Below are positions 27,966-40,899 of a DNA stretch of 64,000 nt, piece by piece; within the stretch, counting starts at the first letter, position 1; every line of letters starts with the position of its first letter. This DNA comes from Calliopsis andreniformis (taxonomy: Eukaryota > Arthropoda > Insecta > Hymenoptera > Andrenidae), in NCBI RefSeq assembly GCF_051401765.1, contig NW_027480464.1, positions 1,116,001 to 1,180,000 of the forward strand, written 5' to 3'. Under the pieces are notes generated by a model. The model did no database searches. It had not been told where the DNA came from and saw only the letters and a program-made list of their open reading frames with translations. The position numbers and the translations under genes were made by a program.

Positions 27966-28105
27966 TCTACAATCAGTTGTCAATCCTCAATCCTCAATAG
28001 AATATCATCAATTCACAGTTTTCATTACTCAATACTCAATCTGCAATCTTCAAATCTCTATCCACAAACATCAATTCTCATCACTCAGCCCTCAACACTC
28101 AGTCC
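27966..28105 (+). repeat. Landmark module 15, type A1
   Basis: A1 with unit 18 TCAGCCC, 4,390 bp after module 13. Its B partner follows at only 908 bp. Confidence 0.9.
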
Positions 28106-28873
28106 CCTGTCCTCAATATTCAATCCTGAATCCTCAATCCTCAATCCACAATCCTCAACGTTCAATCCTCAATACTCAATTTTCAATGCTCATTCCTCAA
28201 TCCTCAATCCTCAATTCTCAATCCTCAATCGTCAATCGTCAATCTTCAATACTCAACCTTCAATCTTCAATCCTCAATCCTCGGTCCTCAATCCTCAATC
28301 GTCAATCTCCAATCCTGAATACTCAATCTTCAATACTCAATCCTCAATCCTCAATCCTCAATCCTCACTCCTCATTCTTCAATCCTCAATACCCAATCCT
28401 CAATCTTCAATCCTCAATCCTCAATCCTCAATTCTCAATCCTCAATCCTCAGTCCTCAGTCCTCAAACCTCAATCCTCAACCCACAGCCCTCATCCTCAA
28501 TCCTAAATCCTCAATCGTCAATCCTCAATCTTCAACCCTCAATACTCAATCTTCAATCCTCAATCCTCAGTCCACAATCTGCAATCCTCAATGCACAATC
28601 CTCAATCCTCAATCCTCAGTCCTCAATCCTCAATCCTCAATCCTCAGACCTCAATCCTCAACCGTCAGTCCTCGTCCTCAAACCTCAAACCCCAATCCTC
28701 AATCCTCAATCTTCAATCATCAATACTCTATCTTCAATCCTCAATCCGCAATCCTCAATCCTTAATCCTCAATCCTCAATATTCAACGCACAACCCTCAA
28801 TCCTCAATCCTCAGTCCTCAAACGTCAATCCTGAATCCTCAAACCTGAATCCTTAATCTTCACCCATAAGTCC

Positions 28874-29013
28874 TCAACAATCAATTGTCAATCCTCAATC
28901 CTCAATAGAATATCCTGAATTCACAGTTTTCGATACTCAATCCCCATTCTTCAATCTTCAAATCTCAATCCACAAACATCAATCCTCATCACGCAACCCT
29001 CAACACTCAGTCC
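28874..29013 (+). repeat. Landmark module 16, type B
   Basis: Type B, GAATTC at 28917-28922. The A-to-B distance is 28 bp short because four heptamers, including TCAGCCA, are missing near 28796. Confidence 0.9.
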
Positions 29014-31180
29014 TCAATCTTCAATCCACAATCCTCAATCCTCAATCTTCAATCCTCAGTACTCAATCTTCAATCCTCAATCCTCAATTCTCAATCCTCA
29101 ATGCTCAATACTCAATCGTCAATCCTCAGTCCTCAATCCCCAATCCTCAATCTTCAATACTCAATCCTCAATCCTCAATCCTCAATCCTCAATCTTCAAT
29201 CCTCAATACTCAATCTTCAATCATCAATCCTCAATCCTCAATCCTCAATCCTCAATCCTCAATCCTCAATCTTCAATCCTCAATACTCAAACTGCAATCC
29301 TCAGTCCTCAGTCCTCACTCCTCAATTCTCATTCTTCAATCCTCAATACCGAATCCTCAATCTTCAATCCTCAATCCACAATCCTCAATTCTCAATCCAC
29401 AATCCTCAATCCTCAGACTTCAAACACCAATACTCAACCCTCAGTCCTCGTCCTCAATCCGCAACCCTCAATCCTCAATCCTCAATCTTCAATCATTAAT
29501 ATTCAATCTTCAATCCTCAATCCTCAATCCTCAATCCTCAACTCTCAACCCTCAATGTTCAATCCTCAATACCCAATCCTCCGTCTTCAATCCTCAATCC
29601 CCAATCCTCAATCCTCAATCCTCAATTCTCAGTCCTCAATCCTCAATCTTCAAACCTCAATACTCAATCTTCAATCCTCAATCCTCAATCCTCAATCTTC
29701 AATCCTCAATACTGAATCTTCTATCCTCAATCTCCAATCCTCAATGTTCAATCCGCAATACCCAATCCTCAACCCTCAACACTCAGTCCCCAATCCTCAA
29801 TATTCAATCCTCAATCCTCAGACTTCAAACACCAATACTGAACCCTCAGTCCTCGTCCTCAATCCACAACCCTCAGTCCTCAATCCACAATCCTCAACGG
29901 TCAATGCTCAATACTCAATCTTCAATGCTCATTCCTCAATCCTCAATCCTCAATTCTCAATCCTCAATCGTCAACCTTCAATCCTCAATACTCAATCTTC
30001 AATCCTCAATCCTCAATGTTCAATCCTCAATACCCAATCTTCAGTCTTCAATCCTCAATCCTCAATCCTCAATCCTCAATCCTCAATACTCAGTCCTCAA
30101 TTCTCAGGCTTCAATCCTCAATACTCAATCTTCAATCCTCAATCCTCAATCCTCAATCCTCAATCTTCAATCCTCAATACTGAATCTTCAATGCTCAATC
30201 CTCAATCCTCAATCCTCAATCCTCAATCACCTATCCTCAACACCCAATCCTCAACCTTCAATCCTCTATGTTCAATCCGCAATACCCAATCCTCAATCTT
30301 CAACCCTCAACCCTCAATCCTCAATCCTCAATCCTCAATCCTCAATCCTCAATCCTCAATATTCAATCCTCAATACTCAATCTGCAATCCTCAGTCCTCA
30401 GTCCTCACTCCTCAATCCTCATTCTTCAATCCTCAATACCGAATCCTCAGTCTTCAATCCTCAATCCTCAGTCCTCAATTCTCAATCCTCAATCCTCAAT
30501 CCTCAATCCTCAATCCTCAATCCTCAATCCTCAATACTCAATCCACAATCCTCAATTCTCAATCGTCAATGCTCAATACTCAATCGTCAATCCTCAAACC
30601 CCAATCCTCAATCTTCAATCCTCAATCCTCAATCCCCAATCCTCAATCCTCAATCTTCAATCCTCAATACTCAATCTTCAATCCTCAGTCCTCAATACTC
30701 AATCCTCAATCCTCAATCCTCAATCCTCAATCTTCAATCCTCAATACTCAAACTGCAATCCTCAATCCTCAGTCCTCACTCCTCAATCCTCATTCTTCAG
30801 TCCTCAATACCGAATCCTCAATCTTCAATCCTCAATCCTCAATCTTCAATTCTCAAACCTCAATCCTCAATCCTCAGACTTCAAACACAAATACTCAACC
30901 CTCAGTTCTCGTCCTCAATCCACAACCCTCAATCCTCAATCCTCAATCTTCAATCATTAATGTTCAATCTTCAATCTTCAATCCTCAATCCTCAATCCTC
31001 AACCCTCAATCCTCAACGTTCAATCCTCAATACCCAATCCTCAGTCTTCCACCCTCAATCCTCAATACTCAATCCTCAATCCTCAATACTCAGTCCTCAA
31101 TCCTCAATCTTCAATCCTCAGTCCTCAAACCTCAATCCTGAATCCTCAATCCTGAATCCTCAATCTTGAGCCCTCAGTCC

Positions 31181-31320
31181 TCTACAATCAGTTGTCAATC
31201 CTCAATCCTCAATAGAATATCATCAATTCACAGTTTTCATTACTCAATACTCAATCTGCAATCTTCAAATCTCTATCCACAAACATCAATTCTCATCACT
31301 CAGCCCTCAACACTCAGTCC
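31181..31320 (+). repeat. Landmark module 17, type A1
   Basis: A1 with unit 18 TCAGCCC, 3,215 bp after module 15. Confidence 0.9.
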
Positions 31321-32116
31321 CCTGTCCTCAATATTCAATCCTGAATCCTCAATCCTCAATCCACAATCCTCAACGTTCAATCCTCAATACTCAATTTTCA
31401 ATGCTCATTCCTCAATCCTCAATCCTCAATTCTCAATCCTCAATCGTCAATCGTCAATCTTCAATACTCAACCTTCAATCTTCAATCCTCAATCCTCGGT
31501 CCTCAATCCTCAATCGTCAATCTCCAATCCTGAATACTCAATCTTCAATACTCAATCCTCAATCCTCAATCCTCAATCCTCACTCCTCATTCTTCAATCC
31601 TCAATACCCAATCCTCAATCTTCAATCCTCAATCCTCAATCCTCAATTCTCAATCCTCAATCCTCAGTCCTCAGTCCTCAAACCTCAATCCTCAACCCAC
31701 AGCCCTCATCCTCAATCCTAAATCCTCAATCGTCAATCCTCAATCTTCAACCCTCAATACTCAATCTTCAATCCTCAATCCTCAGTCCACAATCTGCAAT
31801 CCTCAATGCACAATCCTCAATCCTCAATCCTCAGTCCTCAATCCTCAATCCTCAATCCTCAGACCTCAATCCTCAACCGTCAGTCCTCGTCCTCAAACCT
31901 CAAACCCCAATCCTCAATCCTCAATCTTCAATCATCAATACTCTATCTTCAATCCTCAATCCGCAATCCTCAATCCTTAATCCTCAATCCTCAATATTCA
32001 ACGCACAACCCTCAGCCATCAATCCTCAATCCTCAATCCTCAATCCTCAATCCTCAGTCCTCAAACGTCAATCCTGAATCCTCAAACCTGAATCCTTAAT
32101 CTTCACCCATAAGTCC

Positions 32117-32256
32117 TCAACAATCAATTGTCAATCCTCAATCCTCAATAGAATATCCTGAATTCACAGTTTTCGATACTCAATCCCCATTCTTCAATCT
32201 TCAAATCTCAATCCACAAACATCAATCCTCATCACGCAACCCTCAACACTCAGTCC
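32117..32256 (+). repeat. Landmark module 18, type B
   Basis: Type B, GAATTC at 32160-32165, back at the standard 936 bp from its A partner. It is the last B copy in the window to keep GAATTC. Confidence 0.9.
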
Positions 32257-34469
32257 TCAATCTTCAATCCACAATCCTCAATCCTCAATCTTCAATCCTC
32301 AGTACTCAATCTTCAATCCTCAATCCTCAATTCTCAATCCTCAATGCTCAATACTCAATCGTCAATCCTCAGTCCTCAATCCCCAATCCTCAATCTTCAA
32401 TACTCAATCCTCAATCCTCAATCCTCAATCCTCAATCTTCAATCCTCAATACTCAATCTTCAATCATCAATCCTCAATCCTCAATCCTCAATCCTCAATC
32501 CTCAATCCTCAATCTTCAATCCTCAATACTCAAACTGCAATCCTCAGTCCTCAGTCCTCACTCCTCAATTCTCATTCTTCAATCCTCAATACCGAATCCT
32601 CAATCTTCAATCCTCAATCCACAATCCTCAATTCTCAATCCACAATCCTCAATCCTCAGACTTCAAACACCAATACTCAACCCTCAGTCCTCGTCCTCAA
32701 TCCGCAACCCTCAATCCTCAATCCTCAATCTTCAATCATTAATATTCAATCTTCAATCCTCAATCCTCAATCCTCAATCCTCAATCCTCAACTCTCAACC
32801 CTCAATGTTCAATCCTCAATACCCAATCCTCCGTCTTCAATCCTCAATCCCCAATCCTCAATCCTCAATCCTCAATTCTCAGTCCTCAATCCTCAATCTT
32901 CAAACCTCAATACTCAATCTTCAATCCTCAATCCTCAATCCTCAATCTTCAATCCTCAATACTGAATCTTCTATCCTCAATCTCCAATCCTCAATGTTCA
33001 ATCCGCAATACCCAATCCTCAACCCTCAACACTCAGTCCCCAATCCTCAATATTCAATCCTCAATCCTCAGACTTCAAACACCAATACTGAACCCTCAGT
33101 CCTCGTCCTCAATCCACAACCCTCAGTCCTCAATCCACAATCCTCAACGGTCAATGCTCAATACTCAATCTTCAATGCTCATTCCTCAATCCTCAATCCT
33201 CAATTCTCAATCCTCAATCGTCAACCTTCAATCCTCAATACTCAATCTTCAATCCTCAATCCTCAATGTTCAATCCTCAATACCCAATCTTCAGTCTTCA
33301 ATCCTCAATCCTCAATCCTCAATCCTCAATCCTCAATACTCAGTCCTCAATTCTCAGGCTTCAATCCTCAATACTCAATCTTCAATCCTCAATCCTCAAT
33401 CCTCAATCCTCAATCTTCAATCCTCAATACTGAATCTTCAATGCTCAATCCTCAATCCTCAATCCTCAATCCTCAATCACCTATCCTCAACACCCAATCC
33501 TCAACCTTCAATCCTCTATGTTCAATCCGCAATACCCAATCCTCAATCTTCAACCCTCAACCCTCAATCCTCAATCCTCAATCCTCAATCCTCAATCCTC
33601 AATCCTCAATATTCAATCCTCAATACTCAATCTGCAATCCTCAGTCCTCAGTCCTCACTCCTCAATCCTCATTCTTCAATCCTCAATACCGAATCCTCAG
33701 TCTTCAATCCTCAATCCTCAGTCCTCAATTCTCAATCCTCAATCCTCAATCCTCAATCCTCAATCCTCAATCTTCAATCCTCAATACTCAAACTGCAATC
33801 CTCAGTCCTCAGTCCTCACTCCTCAATTCTCATTCTTCAATCCTCAATACCGAATCCTCAATCTTCAATCCTCAATCCACAATCCTCAATTCTCAATCCA
33901 CAATCCTGAATCCTCAGACTTCAAACACCAATACTCAACCCTCAGTCCTCGTCCTCAATCTGCAACCCTCAATCCTCAATCCTCAATCTTCAATCATTAA
34001 TATTCAATCTTCAATCCTCAATCCTCAATCCTCAATACTCAACTCTCAACCCTCAATGTTCAATCCTCAATACCCAATCCTCAGCCTTCAATCCTCAATC
34101 CCCAATCCTCAATCCTCAATCCTCAATTCTCAGTCCTCAATCCTCAATCTTCAATCCTCAATACTCAATCTTCAATCCTCAATCCTCAATCCTCAATCTT
34201 CAATCCTCAATACTGAATCTTCTATCCTCAATCTCCAATCCTCAATACTGAATCTTCAATGCTCAATCCTCAATCCTCAATCCTCAATCCTCAATCACCT
34301 ATCCTCAATCCTCAATCCTCAATCCTCAGACTTCAAACACAAATACTCAACCCTCAGTCCTCGTCCTCAATCCACAACCCTCAATCCTCAATCCTCAATC
34401 TTCAATCATTAATGTTCAATCTTCAATCTTCAATCCTCAATCCTCAATCCTCAGTCTTCCATCCTCAAC

Positions 34470-35332
34470 GTTCAATCCTCAATCCCCAATCCTCAGTCTT
34501 CCATCCTCAATCCTCAATACTCAATCCTCAATCCTCAATTCTCCGTCCTCAATCCTCAATCTTCAATCCTCTATACTCAATCTTCAATCCTCAATCCTCA
34601 ATCCTTAATCCTCAATCTTCAATCCTCAATACTGAATCTTCAATCCTCAATCCTCAATCCTCAATCCTCAATCCTCATTCTTCAATCCTCGACACCCAAT
34701 CCTCAATCTTCAATCCTCAATGTTCAATCCGCCATACCCAATCCTCAATCTTCAATCCTCAACCCTCAATCCTCAATCCTCAATCCGCAATCCTCAATCT
34801 TCAATCCTCAATACTCAATCTTCAATCCTCAATCCTCAATCCTCAATCCTCAACCCTCAATCCTCAATCCTCAGACTTCAAACACAAATACTCAACCCTC
34901 AGTCCTCGTCCTCAATCCACAACCCTCAATCCTCAATCCTCAATCTTCAATCATTAATGTTCAATCTTCAATCTTCAATCCTCAATTCTCAATCCTCAAC
35001 CCTCAATCCTCAACTTTCAATCCTCAATACCCAATCTTCAATGCTCATTCCTCAATCCTCAATCCTCAATTCTCAATCCTCAATCGTCAATCGTCAATCC
35101 TCAATACTCAACCTTCAATCCTCGATCCTCAATCCTCGGTCCTCAATCCTCAATCGTCAATCTCCAATCCTGAATACTCAATCTTCAATACTCAATCCTC
35201 AATCCTCAATCCTCAATCCTCACTCCTCATTCTTCAATCCTCAATACCCAATCCTCAATCTTCAATCCTCAATCCTCAATCCTCAATTCTCAATCCTCAA
35301 TCCTCAGTCCTCAGTCCTCAAACCTCAATCCT
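34470..35332 (+). repeat. Segmental duplication S3, copy 2
   Basis: Partner of 26398-27260. It lies within the rearranged stretch of about 33.8-37.9 kb, which holds a sixth A-B pair (36099, 37035) in a different order of sub-blocks. Confidence 0.83.
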
Positions 35333-36098
35333 CAACCCACAGCCCTCATCCTCAATCCTAAATCCTCAATCCTCAATCCTCAATCTTCAACCCTCAATAC
35401 TCAATCTTCAATCCTCAATCCTCAGTCCACAATCTGCAATCCTCAATGCACAATCCTCAATACTCAATCCTCAGTCCTCAATCCTCAATCCTCAATCCTC
35501 AAACCTCAATCCTCAACCGTCAGTCCTCGTCCTCAAACCTCAAACCCCAATCCTCAATCCTCAATCTTCAATCATCAATACTCTATCTTCAATCCTCAAT
35601 CCGCAATCCTCAATCCTCAAACCTCAATCCTCAATATTCAACGCACAACCCTCAGCCATCAATCCTCAATCCTCAATCCTCAATCCTCAATCCTCAATCT
35701 TCAATCCTCAGTACTCAATCTTCAATCCTCAATCCTCAATTCTCAATCCTCAATCCTCAATCTTCAATTCTCAATCCTCAATCCTCAATCCTCAGACTTC
35801 AAACACAAATACTCAACCCTCAGTCCTCGTCCTCAATCCACAACCCTCAATCCTCAATCCTCAATCTTCAATCATTAATGTTCAATCTTCAATCTTCAAT
35901 CCTCAATCCTCAATCCTCAACCCTCAATCCTCAACGTTCAATCCTCAATACCCAATCCTCAGTCTTCCACCCTCAATCCTCAATACTCAATCCTCAATCC
36001 TCAATACTCAGTCCTCAATCCTCAATCTTCAATCCTCAGTCCTCAAACCTCAATCCTGAATCCTCAATCCTGAATCCTCAATCTTGAGCCCTCAGTCC

Positions 36099-36238
36099 TC
36101 TACAATCAGTTGTCAATCCTCAATCCTCAATAGAATATCATCAATTCACAGTTTTCATTACTCAATACTCAATCTGCAATCTTCAGATCTCTATCCACAA
36201 ACATCAATTCTCATCACTCAACCCTCAACACTCAGTCC
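36099..36238 (+). repeat. Landmark module 19, type A1
   Basis: A1 with unit 13 TCAGATC instead of TCAAATC, a private change. Confidence 0.9.
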
Positions 36239-37034
36239 CCAGTCCTCAATATTCAATCCTGAATCCTCAATCCTCAATCCACAATCCTCAACGTTCAAAC
36301 CTCAATACTCAATCTTCAATGCTCATTCCTCAATCCTCAATCCTCAATTCTCAATCCTCAATCGTCAGTCGTCAATCTTCAATACTCAACCTTCAATCCT
36401 CAATCCTCAATCCTCGGTCCTCAATCCTCAATCGTCAATCTCCAATCCTGAATACTCAATCTTCAATACTCAATCCTCAATCCTCAATCCTCAATCCTCA
36501 CTCCTCATCCTTCAATCCTCAATACCCAATCCTCAATCTTCAATCCTCAATCCTCAATCCTCAATTCTCAATCCTCAATCCTCAGTCCTCAGTCCTCAAA
36601 CCTCAATCCTCAACCCACAGCCCTCATCCTCAATCCTAAATCCTCAATCCTCAATCCTCAATCTTCAACCCTCAATACTCAATCTTCAATCCTCAATCCT
36701 CAGTCCACAATCTGCAATCCTCAATGCACAATCCTCAATCCTCAATCCTCAGTCCTCAATCCTCAATCCTCAATCCTCAGACCTCAATCCTCAACCGTCA
36801 GTCCTCGTCCTCAAACCTCAAACCCCAATCCTCAATCCTCAATCTTCAATCATCAATACTCTATCTTCAATCCTCAATCCGCAATCCTCAATGCTCAATC
36901 CTCAATCCTCAATATTCAACGCACAACCCTCAGCCATCAATCCTCAATCCTCAATCCTCAATCCTCAATCCTCAGTCCTCAAACGTCAATCCTGAATCCT
37001 CAAACCTGAATCCTCAATCTTCACCCATAAGTCC

Positions 37035-37174
37035 TCAACAATCAATTGTCAATCCTCAATCCTCAATAGAATATCCTCAATTCACAGTTTTCAATACTCA
37101 ATCCCCATTCTTCAATCTTCAAATCTCAATCCACAAACATCAGTCCTCATCACGCAAACCTCAACACTCAGTCC
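37035..37174 (+). repeat. Landmark module 20, diverged type B
   Basis: B by its start and its CCATTCT unit, but unit 7 is TCAATTC so GAATTC is lost. Units 16 and 18 are TCAGTCC and GCAAACC. It stands between the B and B' forms. Confidence 0.88.
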
Positions 37175-38459
37175 TCAATCTTCAATCCACAATCCTCAAT
37201 CCTCAATCTTCAATCCTCAGTACTCAATCTTCAATCCTCAATCCTCAATTCTCAATCCTCAATGCTCAATACTCAATCGTCAATCCTCAGTCCTCAATTC
37301 CCAATCCTCAATCTTCAATCCTCAATCCTCAATCCTCAATCCTCAATCCTCAATCCTCAATCTTCAATCCTCAATACTCAATCTTCAACCATCAATCCTC
37401 AATCCTCAATCCTCAATCCTCAATCCTCAATCCTCAATCTTCAATCCTCAATACTCAAACTGCAATCCTCAGTCCTCAGTCCTCACTCCTCAATTCTCAT
37501 TCTTCAATCCTCAATACCGAATCCTCAATCTTCAATCCTCAATCCACAATCCTCAATTCTCAATCCACAATCCTCAATCCTCAGACTTCAAACACCAATA
37601 CTCAACCCTCAGTCCTCGTCCTCAATCCGCAACCCTCAATCCTCAATCCTCAATCTTCAATCATTAATACTCAATCTTCAATCCTCATTCCTCAATCCTC
37701 AATCCTCAACTCTCAACCCTCAATGTTCAATCCTCAATACCCAATCCTCAGTCTTCAATCCTCAATCCCCAATCCTCAATTCTCAATCCTCAATTCTCAG
37801 TTCTCAATCCTCAATCTTCAATCCTCAATACTCAATCTTCAATCCTCAATCCTCAATCCTCAATCTTCAATCCTCAATACTCAATCTTCAATCCTCATCC
37901 TCTGTACTCAAACCTCAGACTTCAAACACAAATACTCAACCCTCAGTCCTCGTCCGCAATCCACAACCCTCAATCCTCAATCCTCAATCTTCAATCATTA
38001 ATGTTCAATCTTCAATATTCAATCTTCAATCCTCAATCCTCAATCATCAATACTCAATCCACAATCCTCAATTCTCAATCGTCAATGTTCAATACTCAAT
38101 CGTCAATCCTCAATCCCCAATCCTCAATCTTCAATCCGAAATCCTCAATCCTCAATCCTCAATCCTCAATCTTCAAGCCTCAATACTCAATCTTCAATCC
38201 TCAGTCCTCAATACTCAATCCTCAATCCTCAACCCTCAATCCTCAATCTTCAATCCTCATTACTCAAACTGCAATCCTCAATCCTCAGTCCTCACTCATC
38301 AATCCTCATTCTTCAATCCTCAATACCGAATCCTCAATCTTCAATCCTCAATCCTCAATCTTCAATTCTCAATCCTCAATCCTCAATCCTCAGACTTCAA
38401 ACACAAATACTCAACCCTCAGTCCTCGTCCTCAATCCACAACCCACAATCCTCAATCCT

Positions 38460-39480
38460 CAATCTTCAATCATTAATGTTCAATCTTCAATCTTCAATCC
38501 TCAATCCTCAATCCTCAACCCTCAATCCTCAACGTTCAATCCTCAATACCCAATCCTCAGACTTCCACCCTCAATACTCAATACTCAATCCTCAATCCTC
38601 AATACTCAGTCCTCAATCCTCAATCTTCAATCCTCAGTCCTCAAACCTCAATCCTGAATCCTCAATCCTGAATCCTCAATCTTGAGCCCTCAGTCCTCTA
38701 CAATCAGTTGTCAATCCTCAATCCTCAATAGAATATCATCAATTCACAGTTTTCATTACTCAATACTCAATCTGCAATCTTCAAATCTCTATCCACTAAC
38801 ATCAATTCTCATCACTCAACCCTCAACACTCAGTCCCCAGTCCTCAATATTCAATTCTGAATCCTCAATCCTCAATCCACAATCCTCAACGTTCAATCCT
38901 CAATACTCAATCTTCAATGCTCAGTCCTCACTCCTCAATTCTCATTCTTCAATCCTCAATACCGAATACTCAATCTTCAATCCTCAATCCACAATCCTCA
39001 ATTCTCAATCCTCAATCTTCAATCATCAATATTCAATCTTCAATCCTCAATCCTCAATCCTCAATACTCAATCCACAATCCTCAATTCTCAATCGTCAAT
39101 GCTCAATACTCAATCGTCAATCCTCAATCCCCAATCCTCAATCTTCAATCCTCAATCCTCAATCCTCAATCCTCAATCCTCAGTCCTCAATCTTCAATCC
39201 TCAATACTCAATGTTCAATCCTCAGTCCTCAAACCTCAATCCTCAATCCTCAATCCTCAATCCTCAATCTTCAATCCTCAATACTCAAACTGCAATCCTC
39301 AATCCTCGGTCCTCACTCCTCAATCCTCATTCTTCAATCCTCAATACCGAATCCTCAATCTTCAATCCTCAATCCTCAATCCTCAATTCTCAATCCTCAA
39401 TCCTCAATCCTCGGACTTCAAACTCAAATACTCAACCCTCAGTCCTCGTACTCAATCCACAACCCTCAATCCTCAATCCT
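38460..39480 (+). repeat. 1,021-bp tandem, copy 1
   Basis: Matches the next copy at exactly 1,021 bp with only a few base differences, for example TCAATGT near 39210 against TCAATCT near 40231. It contains module 21. Confidence 0.88.
38697..38836 (+). repeat. Landmark module 21, type A1
   Basis: A1 with unit 15 ACTAACA instead of ACAAACA. It is the first copy of the 1,021-bp tandem duplication. Confidence 0.9.
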
Positions 39481-40501
39481 CAATCTTCAATCATTAATGT
39501 TCAATCTTCAATCTTCAATCCTCAATCCTCAATCCTCAACCCTCAATCCTCAACGTTCAATCCTCAATACCCAATCCTCAGACTTCCACCCTCAATACTC
39601 AATACTCAATCCTCAATCCTCAATACTCAGTCCTCAATCCTCAATCTTCAATCCTCAGTCCTCAAACCTCAATCCTGAATCCTCAATCCTGAATCCTCAA
39701 TCTTGAGCCCTCAGTCCTCTACAATCAGTTGTCAATCCTCAATCCTCAATAGAATATCATCAATTCACAGTTTTCATTACTCAATACTCAATCTGCAATC
39801 TTCAAATCTCTATCCACTAACATCAATTCTCATCACTCAACCCTCAACACTCAGTCCCCAGTCCTCAATATTCAATTCTGAATCCTCAATCCTCAATCCA
39901 CAATCCTCAACGTTCAATCCTCAATACTCAATCTTCAATGCTCAGTCCTCACTCCTCAATTCTCATTCTTCAATCCTCAATACCGAATACTCAATCTTCA
40001 ATCCTCAATCCACAATCCTCAATTCTCAATCCTCAATCTTCAATCATCAATATTCAATCTTCAATCCTCAATCCTCAATCCTCAATACTCAATCCACAAT
40101 CCTCAATTCTCAATCGTCAATGCTCAATACTCAATCGTCAATCCTCAATCCCCAATCCTCAATCTTCAATCCTCAATCCTCAATCCTCAATCCTCAATCC
40201 TCAGTCCTCAATCTTCAATCCTCAATACTCAATCTTCAATCCTCAGTCCTCAAACCTCAATCCTCAATCCTCAATCCTCAATCCTCAATCTTCAATCCTC
40301 AATACTCAAACTGCAATCCTCAATCCTCGGTCCTCACTCCTCAATCCTCATTCTTCAATCCTCAATACCGAATCCTCAATCTTCAATCCTCAATCCTCAA
40401 TCCTCAATTCTCAATCCTCAATCCTCAATCCTCGGACTTCAAACTCAAATACTCAACCCTCAGTCCTCGTACTCAATCCACAACCCTCAATCCTCAATCC
40501 G
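39481..40501 (+). repeat. 1,021-bp tandem, copy 2
   Basis: Second copy, containing module 22. A partial third copy runs on to module 23 (40739-40878) but diverges from about 40500, where ATTAATATACAATTTTC appears. Confidence 0.88.
39718..39857 (+). repeat. Landmark module 22, type A1
   Basis: Matches module 21, including ACTAACA, exactly 1,021 bp downstream. It is the second copy of the tandem. Confidence 0.9.
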
Positions 40502-40738
40502 CAATCTTCAATCATTAATATACAATTTTCAATCTTCAATCCTCAATCCTCAATCCTCAACCCTCAATCCTCAACGTTCAATCCTCAATACCCAATCCTC
40601 AGTCTTCCATCCTCAATCCTCAATACTCAATACTCAATCCTCAATACTCAGTCCTCAATCCTCAATCTTCAATCCTCAGTCCTCATACCTCAATCCTGAA
40701 TCCTCAATACTGAATCCTCAATCTTCAGCCCTCGGTCC

Positions 40739-40878
40739 TCTACAATCAGTTGTCAATCCTCAATCCGCAATAGAATATCATCAATTCACAGTTTTCATTA
40801 CTCAATACTCAATCTGCAATCTTCAAATCTCTATCCACAAACATCAATTCTCATCACTCAACCCTCAACACTCAGTCC
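40739..40878 (+). repeat. Landmark module 23, type A with mixed flank
   Basis: Third A at 1,021-bp spacing but without ACTAACA. Unit 5 is GCAATAG. The upstream flank has TCAGCCC then TCGGTCC, the flank otherwise seen before B' modules in domain 2. It is the last module of domain 1. Confidence 0.87.
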
Positions 40879-40899
40879 CCAGTCCTCAATATTCAATCC

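Larger units (their letters stand above)
27290..30490 (+). repeat. Macro-repeat M, copy 4
   Basis: Matches copy 3 at offset 4,390, dropping to 4,362 after loss of four heptamers near 28796, then 4,249 because it lacks the 113 extra bases of copy 3. Confidence 0.85.
30500..33750 (+). repeat. Macro-repeat M, copy 5
   Basis: Directly follows copy 4, at offset 3,215, then 3,243, then 3,250. It has none of the 28-bp loss of copy 4. Confidence 0.85.
33750..38460 (+). repeat. Rearranged higher-order stretch
   Basis: Heptamer array between macro-repeat copy 5 and the 1,021-bp tandem. It has the S3 copy, an A1-B pair at the standard 936 bp, and pieces resembling other domain-1 blocks in shuffled order. 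I see no gene and no foreign insertion. Confidence 0.7.
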
